Notes under the pieces: generated by a model | What the model saw: the letters and a program-made list of their open reading frames with translations, nothing else | Database searches by the model: none | Told to the model about the DNA's origin: nothing | Part shown: in pieces, positions 6,261 through 6,580 of the stretch | How positions within the stretch are numbered: position 1 is the first letter of the stretch | Layout: each line of letters begins with the position of its first letter | Program-made: the position numbers and the translations under genes | Origin: Acidobacteriota bacterium | GTDB lineage: Bacteria > Acidobacteriota > Thermoanaerobaculia > Thermoanaerobaculales > Thermoanaerobaculaceae | Length of the DNA stretch: 6,580 nt | NCBI GenBank assembly: GCA_027458945.1 | Contig: DAIDOU010000258.1 | Span: 1 to 6,580 of the forward strand | Direction of reading: 5' to 3'

Positions 6261-6276
6261 TGGCACGTCTCTTGCT
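6261..6276 (+). promoter_or_regulatory. Sigma-54 (RpoN) -24/-12 promoter
   Basis: TGGCACG (6261-6267), four bases, then TTGCT (6272-6276) is a full match to the sigma-54 consensus TGGCACG-N4-TTGCW, with the required 10 bases between the GG and GC pairs. It starts on the base after the acetyltransferase stop codon. Transcription is expected near 6287, giving a 24-nt leader with AAGGGAGG (6298-6305). Such promoters need an enhancer-binding AAA+ activator; its sites would lie inside the upstream coding region and were not identified. Confidence 0.85.
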
Positions 6277-6310
6277 TGTTCGACGGGTAGAGGAGCGAAG
6301 GGAGGTCGGC

Positions 6311-6580
6311 ATGAAACGCTCTCGTTTCGCGATCATCGGGGTTCTTGCCGGGATGGTGACGGCCGCTGCGGCCTTTGCCGGGGACGACATGACCTCGCTG
6401 AGCTACATCTCGTACCTCGAGCGCTACGCGACGCTGCAACCGGGGCACGGGGGCGAGAGCATGGACGTCGTCGTCAACATGCCGGTCCTCGCCGGCGACC
6501 GTCTCGACAGCTCGCGCGGGGCGCGCGTCGAGGTGCAGCTCGCCGACGGCAGCACGGTCTGGCTCGACGAGTTCTCCACC
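6311..6580 (+). CDS. Exported FecR-like / DUF6600-like protein, 3' end cut by window
   Basis: The first 90 residues of an exported protein. Residues 1-23 form a Sec signal peptide (MKRSR, a hydrophobic core, then AAAFA) with predicted cleavage before GDD at 24. From about 30 the mature part reads YISYLERYATLQ, then MPVLAGDRLDSSRGARVEVQLADGS and TVWLDEFST. This is the pattern of FecR-type domains, where a GD-R-x-GxR-hEhQhxDGS core precedes a LD residue pair. Proteins with this start, often called DUF6600 or FecR-domain proteins, are usually long, secreted and rich in low-complexity sequence after this domain, but that part lies outside the window. It is unlikely to be the iron-citrate sensor FecR itself, since that protein is membrane-anchored with a cytoplasmic N-terminus. 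Start ATG 6311 follows AAGGGAGG by 5 bases. It is apparently under sigma-54 control and probably envelope-associated; its role is unknown. Confidence 0.8.
   Translation, partial: MKRSRFAIIGVLAGMVTAAAAFAGDDMTSLSYISYLERYATLQPGHGGESMDVVVNMPVLAGDRLDSSRGARVEVQLADGSTVWLDEFST

Overview
The window is GC-rich bacterial chromosome with six genes plus a seventh cut at the right edge, and no gap above about 100 bases. GC-rich codon use produces long antisense shadow frames. The gene content, an abundance of sigma-54-type and TANNNT-type promoters, and a FecR/DUF6600-type exported protein suggest an Acidobacteriota or Myxococcota/'deltaproteobacterial' lineage. This placement is an inference from recalled relatives, not from a marker gene.

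Left half, minus strand (2980 down to 1): a co-directional metabolic cluster. It runs enoyl-CoA hydratase/crotonase, then a LeuA-like (HMGL-family) acyl-CoA:2-oxoacid condensing enzyme, then sucC (succinyl-CoA synthetase beta), which leaves the window at its left edge, probably followed by sucD. All three act on CoA thioesters or TCA/keto-acid chemistry. The 102-base gap before sucC contains a possible internal promoter inside an imperfect direct repeat.

A 97-base divergent intergenic region (2981-3077) separates this from the right half. It carries an extended -10 facing left and a TATACT box facing right.

Right half, plus strand: a lipoprotein with a transglutaminase-like domain and TPR repeats; an RsbU/SpoIIE-type PP2C phosphatase with a GAF-like sensory N-terminus; a stand-alone left-handed beta-helix acetyltransferase resembling the C-terminal half of GlmU; and the start of an exported FecR-like (DUF6600-like) protein. 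These look like envelope and signalling genes rather than one pathway, and each appears to have its own promoter. Two of them (lipoprotein and acetyltransferase) have a TATACT box only 6-7 bases before the start codon and no Shine-Dalgarno sequence, so they are probably leaderless. The last gene is preceded by a textbook sigma-54 promoter that begins on the base after the acetyltransferase stop codon.

I found no CRISPR array, mobile element, rRNA or tRNA. No single undescribed system is proven here. The best leads are the sigma-54-controlled exported protein, the leaderless pair, and the unassigned LeuA-like enzyme beside sucC.
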